DNA from: Methylocella silvestris BL2 | GTDB lineage: Bacteria > Pseudomonadota > Alphaproteobacteria > Rhizobiales > Beijerinckiaceae | Assembly (NCBI RefSeq): GCF_000021745.1 | Contig: NC_011666.1 | Location: 2,242,501-2,306,500 of the forward strand | Direction: 5' to 3' | Length of the DNA: 64,000 bases | Part shown: positions 8,489 to 18,070 of the stretch, one piece after another | How positions within the stretch are numbered: position 1 is the stretch's first letter | Layout: each line of letters starts with the position of its first letter | Notes under the pieces: generated by a model | What the model was told of the DNA's origin: nothing | The model's database searches: none | The model's input: the letters and a program-made list of their open reading frames with translations, nothing else | Program-made: the position numbers and the translations under genes

Positions 8489-9322
8489 ATGACATTCGTG
8501 GACGCCGTAGAAGTCGCGGGCCGCAAGGCCGGACACATAAAGCTGCATGGGGAAGACGCCTTCGAGGGCATGCGCCGCGCCGGACGGCTCACCGCCGAAG
8601 CGCTCGACATGCTGACCGAGCATGTCAAGCCCGGCGTCACCACCGAGTTTCTCGATGAGCTCGTGTTCGACTTCGCCATGTCGCATGGCGCCTATCCCGC
8701 GCCGCTCGACTATCGCGGCTACCGCAAATCGATCTGCTCCTCGATCAATCATGTTGTCTGTCACGGCATGCCGGACCGCAAGCCGCTGAAAGACGGCGAC
8801 ATCGTCAATATCGACGTGACGCTCATCGTCGACGGCTGGCATGGCGATTCGAGCCGCATGTATATCATCGGCGAGGCGCCGCGCCGCGCCGAGCGGCTGA
8901 TCGAAGTCACCTATGAATCGCTAATGCGCGGCATGGCCGTCGTGCGCCCCGGCGCCACCACCGGCGATATCGGCGCGGCGATCCAGGATTACGCCGAGGC
9001 CGAGCGCTGCTCCGTGGTGCGCGATTTCTGCGGCCATGGGCTCGGCCGGCTGTTCCACGACGAGCCCAATATCCTCCACTACGGCCGGCGCGGCGAGGGC
9101 GTGATGCTCCGCCCGGGCATGTTTTTCACGATCGAGCCGATGATCAATCTCGGCCGGCCGCAGGTGAAAATCCTGTCCGACGGCTGGACGGCGGTCACCC
9201 GCGATCGATCCCTCTCCGCCCAGTTCGAACATTCGATCGGCGTCACCGAGACCGGTTATGAGGTCTTCACCCTGTCGCCGAAGGGACTGAACCGGCCGCC
9301 CTATGCGCCAGCCGCGGCGTGA
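8489..9322 (+). CDS. map: Methionine aminopeptidase, type I
   Basis: Removes N-terminal methionine from nascent proteins in the cytoplasm using a dinuclear metal centre. The 277-aa protein contains the ligand set in order: VVCHGMPD (substrate His), [19 protein letters not shown] (two Asp ligands), [14 protein letters not shown] (His ligand), FTIEPMIN (Glu) and [12 protein letters not shown] (Glu). The N-terminal extension lacks the SH3-binding zinc ribbon of actinobacterial forms. The ATG at 8489 is preceded by GGCGGGA. Its stop overlaps the radC start (GTGA). Confidence 0.96.
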   Translation: MTFVDAVEVAGRKAGHIKLHGEDAFEGMRRAGRLTAEALDMLTEHVKPGVTTEFLDELVFDFAMSHGAYPAPLDYRGYRKSICSSINHVVCHGMPDRKPLKDGDIVNIDVTLIVDGWHGDSSRMYIIGEAPRRAERLIEVTYESLMRGMAVVRPGATTGDIGAAIQDYAEAERCSVVRDFCGHGLGRLFHDEPNILHYGRRGEGVMLRPGMFFTIEPMINLGRPQVKILSDGWTAVTRDRSLSAQFEHSIGVTETGYEVFTLSPKGLNRPPYAPAAA

Positions 9323-10035
9323 GCGGCAAGAAGGCCGGCGCGCAGCTGGCTGAGGGCGCCCCGCCGCCGCATTATCTCGGCCACAGGGACAGGCTGCGGG
9401 AGCGGTTTCGCAAGGCCGGCGCCGAGGCGCTCGCCGATTATGAGCTGATCGAGCTGATTTTATTCCGGGCGATCCCGCGGCGGGACGTCAAGCCGCTCGC
9501 CAAGGCGCTGATCGCCCGTTTTGGCTCCTTTGCCGAGGTCGTCGCGGCGCGGCCCGAGCGTCTTGCCGAGATCGAGGGGCTTGGCGATGCGGCGATCGTC
9601 GAATTGCGGATCATAGAAGCTGCGGCGCGTCGTCTCGCCCGATCCTCGATCGCAAAGCGGCCGTCAATGTCGAGCCTGCCCGCCGTAATCGATTATTGCC
9701 GCACGGCGATGGCCTTTCTGGATCGCGAAGAATTTCGCATCCTTTTCCTCGACAAGAAGAATTTTCTTATCGCCGATGAGGTGCAGGGCGTCGGAACGGT
9801 CGATCACGCGCCGGTCTATCCGCGCGAGATCATGCGGCGCGCTCTCGAACTTAGCGCCTGCGCACTGATTCTTGTCCACAATCACCCGTCGGGCGATCCC
9901 GAGCCTTCGACGGAAGATATTTATCTGACGCATCAGATCATCGCGGTCGGCAAGCCGCTGAAGATCACGGTGCATGACCATCTGGTCATCGGCAAGCACG
10001 GCCATGCGAGCCTCAAGGAAATGCGGCTGATTTGA
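9319..10035 (+). CDS. radC: RadC family protein (JAB/MPN domain)
   Basis: A 238-aa RadC-like protein. A helix-hairpin-helix-like N-terminal region ([20 protein letters not shown]) is followed by the JAMM metalloprotease signature [15 protein letters not shown], which supplies two His and one Asp for zinc. The GTG start at 9319 overlaps the map stop by four bases, so the two genes are coupled. The old link to DNA repair is doubtful, and the true substrate of chromosomal RadC proteins remains unknown. Phage and island versions are linked to anti-restriction or recombination; here the context is core genome. Confidence 0.9.
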   Translation: MSGKKAGAQLAEGAPPPHYLGHRDRLRERFRKAGAEALADYELIELILFRAIPRRDVKPLAKALIARFGSFAEVVAARPERLAEIEGLGDAAIVELRIIEAAARRLARSSIAKRPSMSSLPAVIDYCRTAMAFLDREEFRILFLDKKNFLIADEVQGVGTVDHAPVYPREIMRRALELSACALILVHNHPSGDPEPSTEDIYLTHQIIAVGKPLKITVHDHLVIGKHGHASLKEMRLI

Positions 10036-10065
10036 GCTGAAGAAACGAGCGCGATGCCTCGCCCC

Positions 10066-10362
10066 TCAATTCAGCCGAAACTCGCCGTCGACGGTTCTGA
10101 ACTCCGCCGGCCGGATCAGCTTGGCGTGGGCGACCCGGACGCTGTGTAGCGGTCCCTCCAGTTTCTCGGTCCAGAAATTCAGGAATTTGTTCAGCGTCGG
10201 GAAGTTGGGCGCAAGATCGTAGTCCTGCCAGATATAGGACTGCAGCAGGCGCGGATGATCCGGCAGACGATACAGGATCTCCGCCGTGGCGAGGCCATAT
10301 CCCGCCATCTGCTTGAGGAAATCCGTGGAAACTTTGAGCTCGACCTTTCTGGCTTCAATCAT
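10066..10362 (-). CDS. usg: Usg family protein
   Basis: A 98-aa protein matching the alphaproteobacterial Usg family, recognised by FLKQMAGYGLATAEILYRLP, HPRLLQSYIWQDYDLAP and FPTLNKFLNFWT. The name comes from the gene upstream of trpF in Caulobacter; its biochemical role is unknown. The frame opens at 10386, but the ATG at 10362 has GGAGG nine bases upstream and starts the conserved block, so I use it. No trp genes are adjacent here. It is convergent with radC. Confidence 0.8.
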   Translation of the reverse strand: MIEARKVELKVSTDFLKQMAGYGLATAEILYRLPDHPRLLQSYIWQDYDLAPNFPTLNKFLNFWTEKLEGPLHSVRVAHAKLIRPAEFRTVDGEFRLN

Positions 10363-10736
10363 TGCGACGAACCTCCAAGTCTGCAACGCAGGCGGTCAGC
10401 CCGTTGCACGCATCTTGACGCTCCGAGGCGCTTCCTCACGTTCCCTCATTGAACGCCTGTCATCTTAATGTAGCGTTGCGTTCAAAAATCCTACTCAGCA
10501 ATCCTTGTGCCGCGCTTGAGCGTAGCCATTACCAAACAGAAACCGCAGCGGATCGCGCCCGCATCCTTCGTCTCAACGAGAGCAGCGCCATCGCGCTCGG
10601 GATCGCGAATGGAAAAATGCAAAATCATCGTGATCTGCCGCCTGTAAATTGACTGATAGTTTAGCGACAATCGCGCCAGCGGCCAGAGCCCCTTTGCGGC
10701 TCCATCTCGGCCGATCGACGAGGCGAGAGGAGAGCC
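10363..10736. other. Intergenic region between usg and the hydrolase gene
   Basis: About 370 bp between divergent genes. Several short open frames are present, but none has a recognisable product or a ribosome binding site. The region holds the promoters of usg (minus) and of the alpha/beta-hydrolase (plus); I could not identify clear -35/-10 pairs. Confidence 0.4.
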
Positions 10737-11819
10737 ATGAGCGAGATCATCGTTGCGGGCGAGCCGTTCAATATCCGTCTTGACGGCGACGCGGATGCGC
10801 CGGTTCTCATCCTGGCCCATCAGCTCGGCGGCGCGCTCCAGGTCTGGGATCGCCTCGCGCCCGCCCTGAGCGAGCGCTTCCGCGTGCTGCGCTATGATTC
10901 GCGCGGCCATGGATCGAGCGTCGCCAACCCTGGGCCCTACTCGATCGCCGGGCTGGCGCGGGACGCAATCGGACTTCTCGACGCGCTGCAAATCGAAAAA
11001 GCCCATTGGATCGGCCTCTCCATGGGCGCGATCGTCGGCCAGGCCGCGATGCTGCTGGCCCCAGCCCGCATCGGCCGCGCCGTGCTCGCCAATACGGCGG
11101 CGCAACTCGGGACGCCCGATTTATGGAACGCGCGGATCAGCGCGATGCGCGCGGACGGCGGCGCGGGCATAGCGTCGGCGACGCAGGAGCGCTGGTTCAC
11201 GCCGGAATTTTGCGAGGCCGAACCGGCCGCCGTCAAAGCCGTCATGGATGATTTCCGCGCGACTCCGGTCGAGGGCTATGCGTCCGCCTGCGGCGCGCTG
11301 CGCGACGTCGATCTGCGCGAAGCTATCCGGTCCATCAGCCATGAAACCTTGGTGATCGTCGGCGCGCGCGACCCATCCGCGCCGCCCGCCCTTGGCGCCT
11401 ATGTCGCGAGCGTCATCGAGGGCGCGAGGCTCGTGACGCTGGAGACCTCGCATATTTCTCCGGTAGAGGATGTAGAGGGTTTCCTCGAGGCGACGCTCGA
11501 ATTTTTGACCGCGCCCGAACCCGTCGCCCGGCCGGCGCTGGCCGCGGGCAAGACGGCGCCACGGCGCAAATCGCTGCAGCGGGTGCTGGCCGGCCGCGCG
11601 CCGGCGAAAAAAGCTCCCGCCAAAAAAGCCGCGGCCAAGAAGGCTCCGGCGAAAAAGGCGCCGGCCAAGAAATCCGCCGCGAAAAAAACTGCGCCGAAAA
11701 AAAGCGCGGCCAAAAAAGCCGTTTCCGTCAAGAAGGGGACGAAGAAGCCGGGCGGGTCGCGCCGCAAAGGCGCCCGCGGATCGCTGCGAACGGTCCGCGC
11801 CAGCAAACTCAAACAATAA
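10737..11819 (+). CDS. Alpha/beta-hydrolase (PcaD-like) with histone-H1-like Lys/Ala tail
   Basis: Residues 1-~260 form an alpha/beta-hydrolase close to 3-oxoadipate enol-lactonases. The nucleophile elbow is GLSMG, the Asp lies in VGARDPSAP and the His in LETSHISPVED; LAHQLGGALQVWD provides the oxyanion strand. From about residue 275 to the end the protein changes to a low-complexity tail of AKKAP/AKKAA repeats ending KKPGGSRRKGARGS, as in bacterial H1-like proteins. Lactonases normally end near 260 aa, so the tail of roughly 85-95 residues is an addition. The ATG follows GAGAGGAGAG. No other protocatechuate-pathway genes are nearby, so the substrate is uncertain. Confidence 0.85.
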   Translation: MSEIIVAGEPFNIRLDGDADAPVLILAHQLGGALQVWDRLAPALSERFRVLRYDSRGHGSSVANPGPYSIAGLARDAIGLLDALQIEKAHWIGLSMGAIVGQAAMLLAPARIGRAVLANTAAQLGTPDLWNARISAMRADGGAGIASATQERWFTPEFCEAEPAAVKAVMDDFRATPVEGYASACGALRDVDLREAIRSISHETLVIVGARDPSAPPALGAYVASVIEGARLVTLETSHISPVEDVEGFLEATLEFLTAPEPVARPALAAGKTAPRRKSLQRVLAGRAPAKKAPAKKAAAKKAPAKKAPAKKSAAKKTAPKKSAAKKAVSVKKGTKKPGGSRRKGARGSLRTVRASKLKQ

Positions 11820-11863
11820 TTTGAGGCGCAGACCGCTTGCGACTCCTCAGTCTCAGCGTGGAA

Positions 11864-12391
11864 TTAAAGCGTGCGATAGCCGCGGTGGACATAGGCGAGC
11901 GAATGGGCCGCCGGGCCATAGGCGACCGCCTCGACGAGGCCGATCATGACGATATGCGTCCCGACCTCTTTGGCCTCGACCAGCCGGCAATCGAAGGAGG
12001 CGACCGCCGCGTTCAGCACCGGGGCGCCAGTCGAAAGCCGACGCCAATCGCCGCGGGCAAAACGCTGCTCGAGCGTGTGATCGCCGCGCCCGGCGAAAAC
12101 ATCGGCCAGCTCCCGATGCTCGGGGGTGAGCGTGTTGATGCAAAACACCCCGTTCTCGATCATCCGCCCCGCCGAAGCCGAGACTTTGTTGATGCAAAAC
12201 AGAAGCATCGGCGGATCAGCCGAAATCGAGGCCATCGACGTCGCGGTAATGCCGCCAAGGCCCGCCGGCCCATCCGTCGTCACGATGTGGACCGAGGCCG
12301 CGACGCGGCTCATCGCCTCGCGAAACCTTGCCGAATCAGGCGCATGGCCAACCGGGGCGGCGATGGCGGCGCCATCAAAAATTTCGGCCAT
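11864..12391 (-). CDS. Flavin reductase domain protein
   Basis: A 175-aa protein of the HpaC/RutF-like flavin reductase family, which reduces FMN or FAD with NAD(P)H to feed two-component monooxygenases. The FMN-binding fold is seen in GITATSMASISADPPMLLFC followed by a conserved NTL (CINTLTPEHRELADVF), and the C terminus HSLAYVHRGYRTL is typical. The ATG at 12391 leaves a ~24-residue N-terminal lead before the conserved REAMSRVAASVHIVTT. No partner oxygenase is nearby, so its client is unknown. It is convergent with the hydrolase gene and divergent from the liv operon. Confidence 0.85.
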   Translation of the reverse strand: MAEIFDGAAIAAPVGHAPDSARFREAMSRVAASVHIVTTDGPAGLGGITATSMASISADPPMLLFCINKVSASAGRMIENGVFCINTLTPEHRELADVFAGRGDHTLEQRFARGDWRRLSTGAPVLNAAVASFDCRLVEAKEVGTHIVMIGLVEAVAYGPAAHSLAYVHRGYRTL

Positions 12392-12545
12392 AGAGTTGCA
12401 GACGCTCCTTTTGCCCTAAGGACTTTTGCGGCGGACCGCGGCGGGAAAGCCCGCCCCGCGGTTCACCCATAACAAAAACAAGGTGATAAGCAAAATAGAC
12501 GGCTCCCACGGGAGGCCCCCGGGCGGCGCCGCCCTTGCAAGCGAA

Positions 12546-12572
12546 GACGGCAGGACGCAAAGTCCGCGCGTC
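12546..12572 (+). promoter_or_regulatory. Possible structured leader upstream of the liv operon
   Basis: About 70-100 nt upstream of livH, GACG-GCA-GGAC-gcaaa-GTCC-GCG-CGTC forms a stem with a symmetric 3x3 internal loop and a GCAAA apical loop. It is preceded at about 12499-12520 by a second hairpin (GGCTCCC-ACG-GGGAGGCC). This looks like a structured 5' leader, but I cannot match it to a known riboswitch class. The GACGCAAAG string recalls part of GEMM-I (c-di-GMP), but the rest of that consensus is absent. Confidence 0.3.
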
Positions 12573-12643
12573 ACGAACCTTTCAGAGATCAACAGAAGAT
12601 CGGCACGCCTGCCGCCAATCTCAAGGAGCAACCGACGCCGCCC

Positions 12644-13561
12644 ATGGAAATCTTCCTGCAGCAACTCATCAACGGCGTCACGCTTGGCTCGATCTATGGG
12701 CTGATCGCCATCGGCTACACCATGGTGTTCGGCATCATCGGCATGGTCAATTTCGCGCATGGCGACGTCTTCATGCTGTCGGCCTTCATCGCGCTAATCC
12801 TGTTTCTGGCGCTGACCCAGCTGCTGGGCCTCACCTCCGTCGCCTTCGCCTTCGTGATCGTGCTGTTCGCCGGCATGGCGCTCACCTCGCTATGGGCCTT
12901 TGTGATCGAGCGGATCGCCTATCGCCGTCTGCGCGGATCCTTTCGCCTCGCGCCGCTCATCTCGGCGATTGGCATGTCGATTTTTCTCTCAAATCTCGTC
13001 TATGTGCTGCAAGGGCCGCGCAACAAGGCGCTCCCGCCCATGTTCAACGATGTGATCCGGCTGAGCGAGGGCGGCGCCTATGACGTCACGCTCTCGGTCA
13101 AACAGATCATGATCGTCTCGGTGACCGCCGTGCTGCTCGCCGGATTCTGGTTCATCGTCCAGAAGACATCTTTCGGCCGGGCGCAGCGCGCCTGCGAACA
13201 GGACGGACGCATGGCCGCCCTGCTCGGCGTCGACGTCGACCGGACCATCTCGCTGACCTTCGTGATCGGCGCTGCGCTCGCCGCCGTCGCGGGGGTGCTC
13301 TACATTGTCTATTATGGCGTGATCAATTCGGGCGACGGCTTCGTTCCGGGCGTCAAGGCCTTCACCGCCGCGGTGCTTGGCGGCGTCGGCTCCCTGCCCG
13401 GCGCCGTTCTCGGCGGCCTCCTGATCGGCCTCGTCGAAACCTTCTGGGCCGCCTATTTCTCCAGCGACTACAAGGATGTCGCCGCCTTCTCGATTCTGGT
13501 CGTCACCTTGATTTTCATGCCCTCGGGCCTGTTCGGCCGCCCCGACGTCGAAAAAGTATAG
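12644..13561 (+). CDS. livH: Branched-chain amino-acid ABC transporter permease LivH
   Basis: Inner-membrane permease of the high-affinity Leu/Ile/Val importer, 305 aa with about eight hydrophobic spans. Recognised by QQLINGVTLGSIYGLIAIGY near the N terminus, FGIIGMVNFAHGD and the EAA-like region GVDVDRTISLTFVIGAALAA, all typical of LivH. The ATG at 12644 has AAGGAGCAA upstream at suitable distance. It is the first gene of a six-gene plus-strand operon with livM six bases after its stop. With LivM it forms the translocation pore energised by LivG and LivF. Confidence 0.93.
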   Translation: MEIFLQQLINGVTLGSIYGLIAIGYTMVFGIIGMVNFAHGDVFMLSAFIALILFLALTQLLGLTSVAFAFVIVLFAGMALTSLWAFVIERIAYRRLRGSFRLAPLISAIGMSIFLSNLVYVLQGPRNKALPPMFNDVIRLSEGGAYDVTLSVKQIMIVSVTAVLLAGFWFIVQKTSFGRAQRACEQDGRMAALLGVDVDRTISLTFVIGAALAAVAGVLYIVYYGVINSGDGFVPGVKAFTAAVLGGVGSLPGAVLGGLLIGLVETFWAAYFSSDYKDVAAFSILVVTLIFMPSGLFGRPDVEKV

Positions 13562-13567
13562 GCGCGC

Positions 13568-14938
13568 ATGCAAAGCTCGCTGACGCCGGCCCGCTCCCGC
13601 TCCCGCCTCAAAGACGCCCTGACCGGCGCGGCGATCGCGGGCGCAATCATGTTCGGGCTATGCTTTCCCATCCTCGCCTTCCGGACCGATCAGAATTTCT
13701 CCAACGAACTCTATCTTCTGAGCCGCTGGCCGGCGGTCGCCTTCGCGGTCGGCGCAGTCTTCGTCCTGCGCTTTGCCATGCTGATGCTGCCGCCGCGCGA
13801 GCCGCGCCCGCAAGCTCCGCCCTCGCCGGCGCGGGCAGGCGCCTTGCAAAGACTGGCGCGCTATGCCGGCGCCGTGGGAATCCTTGCGCTGATCGCCTTT
13901 CCGCTGGTCATGGTGGCCCTGCTCGGCCCCGCCGGAGCGCAGAAATGGATCGATAATTTCGGCGTCCAGATCCTGCTCTATGTGCTGCTCGGCTGGGGAC
14001 TCAATATCGTCGTCGGCCTCGCCGGGCTGCTCGACCTCGGCTATGTCGCCTTTTACGCGGTCGGCGCCTACGCCTATGCGCTGCTCGCCACCCATTTCGG
14101 CTGGTCGTTCTGGCTTTGCCTTCCCGTCGCGGGACTTCTGGCCGCGGGCTTTGGCGTCGCGCTTGGACTTCCCGTGCTGCGCCTGCGCGGCGATTATCTC
14201 GCCATCGTCACAATGGCCTTTGGCGAAATCATCCGCCTCGTCCTCACCAACTGGACGGCGCTGACCAATGGCGACGCAGGCATCAGCTCGATCCCGCGCA
14301 TCACCTTTTTCGGCTGGCCTTTTATCGCCGGGCCAAACGGCTTCGCCGCGCTGTTTGGCCTGAAATTCGCCCCCGTGCACCGCCTGATCTTCCTCTTTTA
14401 TCTCATTCTGGCGCTGGCTCTTTGCGTCAACTATCTGACGCGGCGCCTGCGCAAGGCGCCGCTCGGGCGCGCCTTTGAGGCCCTGCGCGAAGACGAGATC
14501 GCCTGCCGCTCGCTCGGGGTCGACACGGTGGCGACGAAGCTCACGGCCTTCGCGCTCGGCGCCTCGATCGCCGGCATGGCCGGGGCGCTGTTCGCGGCGC
14601 GGCAGAATTTCGTCTCGCCGACGAGCTTCACCTTCATGGAATCTGCGACGATCCTGGCGCTTGTCGTGCTCGGCGGCGCGGGCTCGCAGCTCGGCGTCGC
14701 GCTGGCCGCGATCGTCATCATCGGCGGCTCGGAAATTTTGCGCGAGCTCGACGGACTGAAGCAGATCTTCGGCCCGGCATTCGATCCGACGCAATATCGC
14801 ATGCTGATCGTCGGCATCGCCATGGTCGGCATGATGAACTGGCGCCCGCGCGGCCTGATCGCCTTGCGCACGCCTTCGATTTTCCTGAAAAAACCGAAGC
14901 TTGTCGTCGGCGCGCTGGCGGGAGAGGGCCGCGGCTGA
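13568..14938 (+). CDS. livM: Branched-chain amino-acid ABC transporter permease LivM
   Basis: Second permease, 456 aa, somewhat longer than typical LivM because of an N-terminal ~120-residue extension with two extra hydrophobic spans (residues ~20-40 and ~55-75). The LivM core starts near ILLYVLLGWGLNIVVGLAGL and includes YVAFYAVGAYAYALLA and LPVLRLRGDYLAIVTMAFGE. The cytoplasmic coupling motif is EALREDEIACRSLGVD. It sits between livH and livG; its stop shares one base with the livG ATG (TGATG), so translation is coupled. Confidence 0.93.
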   Translation: MQSSLTPARSRSRLKDALTGAAIAGAIMFGLCFPILAFRTDQNFSNELYLLSRWPAVAFAVGAVFVLRFAMLMLPPREPRPQAPPSPARAGALQRLARYAGAVGILALIAFPLVMVALLGPAGAQKWIDNFGVQILLYVLLGWGLNIVVGLAGLLDLGYVAFYAVGAYAYALLATHFGWSFWLCLPVAGLLAAGFGVALGLPVLRLRGDYLAIVTMAFGEIIRLVLTNWTALTNGDAGISSIPRITFFGWPFIAGPNGFAALFGLKFAPVHRLIFLFYLILALALCVNYLTRRLRKAPLGRAFEALREDEIACRSLGVDTVATKLTAFALGASIAGMAGALFAARQNFVSPTSFTFMESATILALVVLGGAGSQLGVALAAIVIIGGSEILRELDGLKQIFGPAFDPTQYRMLIVGIAMVGMMNWRPRGLIALRTPSIFLKKPKLVVGALAGEGRG

Positions 14939-15854
14939 TGGCTCGCGACAACGCGCCCCTGCTCATTGTCGATCAGTTGACCATGCGCTTTGGCGGCCTT
15001 TGCGCCGTCGACGCGCTCGATTTTAGCGCGAGGGGCGGCGAGATCACCGCCTTGATCGGTCCGAACGGCGCCGGCAAAACGACGCTCTTCAACTGCGTCA
15101 CCGGCTTTTACAGGAGCTGCGCCGGCCGCATCGCGCTGGCGCGGCCCGACCCCGATTCGCCCGGCGCCTTTCGCGCCGACTGGCGCGAGGAGCTGGCGGA
15201 GCTGACGCGCTCGACGCGCCGCTCGGCGCGGATCAAAGGAGGCGAAATCTTTCTGCTCGAACGCATGGCCGATTTCGAGATCGTCAAACGCGCGGGCGTC
15301 GCGCGCACCTTCCAGAACATCCGCCTCTTTCGCGGCATGACCGTTCTCGAAAATCTGATCGTCGCCCAGCATAACCGCCTGATCGGACCGGCGTTCGACA
15401 TTGCCGGGCGGTTTGGCTTCGGCGCCTATCGCGGCCGCGAACGCGCCGCGCTGGAGACGGCGCGCTTCTGGCTCGACCGCGTCGGCCTCATTGCGCGCGC
15501 CGACGAGGCGGCGGGCGATTTGCCCTATGGCGCGCAGCGGCGGCTCGAGATCGCCCGCGCCATGGCGACCGCGCCGACGCTGCTCTGTCTCGACGAGCCT
15601 GCCGCCGGACTGAACCCGCGCGAATCGCATGAGCTGACCACGCTGCTCCTCAGCCTGCGCGACGATCACGACGTCTCGATCCTTATCATCGAGCACGACA
15701 TGTCGGTGGTCATGGCGATTTCGGACCATGTCGTCGTGCTCGATCACGGGGTCAAGATCGCCGACGGGACGGCGCGGGACATCCGCGAGGACGAGGCTGT
15801 GATCAAGGCCTATCTCGGCGTCGCCGACGAGGCGGACATAGCTGCGATGGGCGC

Positions 15855-15858
<4 letters not shown>
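14938..15858 (+). CDS. livG: Branched-chain amino-acid ABC transporter ATPase LivG
   Basis: ATP-binding subunit, 306 aa. Walker A is GPNGAGKTT (near residues 41-49), the Q-loop region is RTFQNIRLFRGMTVLENLIV, the ABC signature position reads LPYGAQRRLEIARAMA (a LivG-type variant of LSGGQ), Walker B is LLCLDEPAAGLNP and the switch His is in IIEHDMSVVM. A ~40-residue insertion after Walker A (TRSTRRSARIKGGEIFLLE) is longer than in E. coli LivG. It overlaps livF by four bases (ATGA). Confidence 0.94.
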
Positions 15859-16603
<745 letters not shown>

Positions 16604-16604
<1 letters not shown>

Positions 16605-16927
16605 TGGAGGGAGCCTTTTCCGACAGCCGCAGCCTGATGATTTTTTTGGCGCTCAGCGTCGCGCTCGGCGGGGCTGCGGCCTTCAGCGCCGGCCGCGCCC
16701 TTGCCATCGGCTGGCGTCCGCTCTGGCAAGGCGTCTTTTACGCGCTCGGCGTCGCCGCGGCGGTGCGCTTCCTTCATTATGCGCTCTTTGCCGAACCGCT
16801 GCTTTCGCCGGCGCGCTTTGGCCTCGACAGCGCCACGGCGCTGATCTTCATGCTGGCGGGCTTTTTTTGGACCCGGCGGCGGCGGATGAAACTGCAATAT
16901 GGCTCCATCCTTTCCCGCGGCGATTGA
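16604..16927 (+). CDS. Small membrane protein in the liv operon (DUF6867-like)
   Basis: A 107-aa protein with three hydrophobic spans (residues ~7-26, ~34-56 and ~68-86) and a basic C-terminal tail (TRRRRMKLQYG). It is wedged between livF (one-base overlap) and livJ (19-bp gap). Small proteins of this kind, DUF6867 in my recollection, recur in this position in Rhizobiales liv operons. Its role is unknown; an accessory membrane subunit of the importer is inferred from context only. Confidence 0.7.
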
Positions 16928-16946
16928 GAATTCAGGGATACAGCAG

Positions 16947-18065
16947 ATGAAACCCAGCTTCGCTCGCCTCAGCCTGATGACGGCTTTTTTCCTCGCCGCC
17001 GTCGCGCCCCCCGCGATCGCTGAAGTGCGCTTTGGCGTCGGCGCGCCGATCACCGGCCCCGACGCGTCTTTCGGCGCACAATTGCGCAACGGCGCCGAGC
17101 AGGCCGTCGCCGACATCAATGCGGCCGGCGGCATTCTCGGCGAGAAAGTCACGCTGCGCGTCGGCGACGATGGCGCGGACCCAAAGCAGGGCGTCTCCGT
17201 CGCCAATAAATTCGTCGGCGATCAGGTGTCTGTCGTGATCGGCCATTTCAACTCCGGCGTGAGCCTGCCCGCCTCGGACGTCTACGCCGAAGCCAATATT
17301 TTGCAGATCACGCCGGGATCGACCAATCCCAAAATCACCGATCGCGGCATCGAGACGCTTTTTCGCACCTGCGGCCGCGACGACCAGCAGGGGGCGGTCG
17401 CCGCCAAATTCCTCGCCGGGCGGGGCTTTAAGAAGATCGCCATCATCCACGACAAGACGACCTATGGCAAAGGACTCGCCGACGAGACGCGCAAGAGCCT
17501 CGAGGCGCTCGGCGTCAAGGACGTGCTCTATGAGGGGATCAACAAGGGCGAGAAGGATTATTCGGCGATCGTCTCCAAGATCAAGCAATCCGGGGCTGAC
17601 GTCATCTATTGGGGCGGCGTCCACACCGAGGGCGGCCTGCTGCTGCGCCAGATGCGCGATCAAGGCGTCGAAACGCCGATGATGGGCGGCGACGGCATCG
17701 CCTCCGACGAATTCGCCGCGATCGCCGGCCCCGGCGTCGAGGGAACCTTCATGACCTTCCCGCCCGACCCGCGCGAGCGGCCGGAAGCGGCGAAAGTAGT
17801 GGCGGAATTCAAGGCGAAGAATTTTAATCCCGAAACCTACACGCTCTATTCCTACGCGGCGGTGGAGGTGGTGAAGCAGGCGGCGGAGGCGGCCAAATCG
17901 CTCGACGCCGCCGAGATCGCCAAGACGATCCATTCCGGCATGGTCTTCAATACGGTGATCGGCCCGATCAGCTTCGACAAGAAAGGCGACGTGACGCGCG
18001 CCGATTATGTCGTCTTCCTCTGGAAAAAGGGGCCCGACGGCAAGATCAGCTATTACCAGATGTGA
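16947..18065 (+). CDS. livJ: Branched-chain amino-acid ABC transporter substrate-binding protein
   Basis: Periplasmic binding protein, 372 aa. It starts with a Sec signal peptide (MKPSFARLSLMTAFFLAAVA, cleavage probably after AIA) and continues with the type I periplasmic-binding fold: VGAPITGPDASFGAQLRNGA, DDGADPKQGVSVANKFVGD and VVIGHFNSGVSLPASDVYAE. The frame opens at 16899, but the ATG at 16947 begins the signal peptide, so I use it. It ends the liv operon and is convergent with ccdA (5-bp gap). Substrate is probably Leu/Ile/Val, though related proteins bind other amino acids or amides. Confidence 0.92.
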   Translation: MKPSFARLSLMTAFFLAAVAPPAIAEVRFGVGAPITGPDASFGAQLRNGAEQAVADINAAGGILGEKVTLRVGDDGADPKQGVSVANKFVGDQVSVVIGHFNSGVSLPASDVYAEANILQITPGSTNPKITDRGIETLFRTCGRDDQQGAVAAKFLAGRGFKKIAIIHDKTTYGKGLADETRKSLEALGVKDVLYEGINKGEKDYSAIVSKIKQSGADVIYWGGVHTEGGLLLRQMRDQGVETPMMGGDGIASDEFAAIAGPGVEGTFMTFPPDPRERPEAAKVVAEFKAKNFNPETYTLYSYAAVEVVKQAAEAAKSLDAAEIAKTIHSGMVFNTVIGPISFDKKGDVTRADYVVFLWKKGPDGKISYYQM

Positions 18066-18070
18066 AAGGC

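Noticed and set aside
9319-10035. RadC as part of a defence island or prophage
   Set aside because: It is translationally coupled to map in GC-rich core sequence with no mobile genes adjacent on either side.
12490-12572. c-di-GMP-I (GEMM) riboswitch because of GACGCAAAG
   Set aside because: The other conserved parts (GGCAAACC-type bulge and the tetraloop-receptor pair) are missing; the string is explained by a simple hairpin loop.
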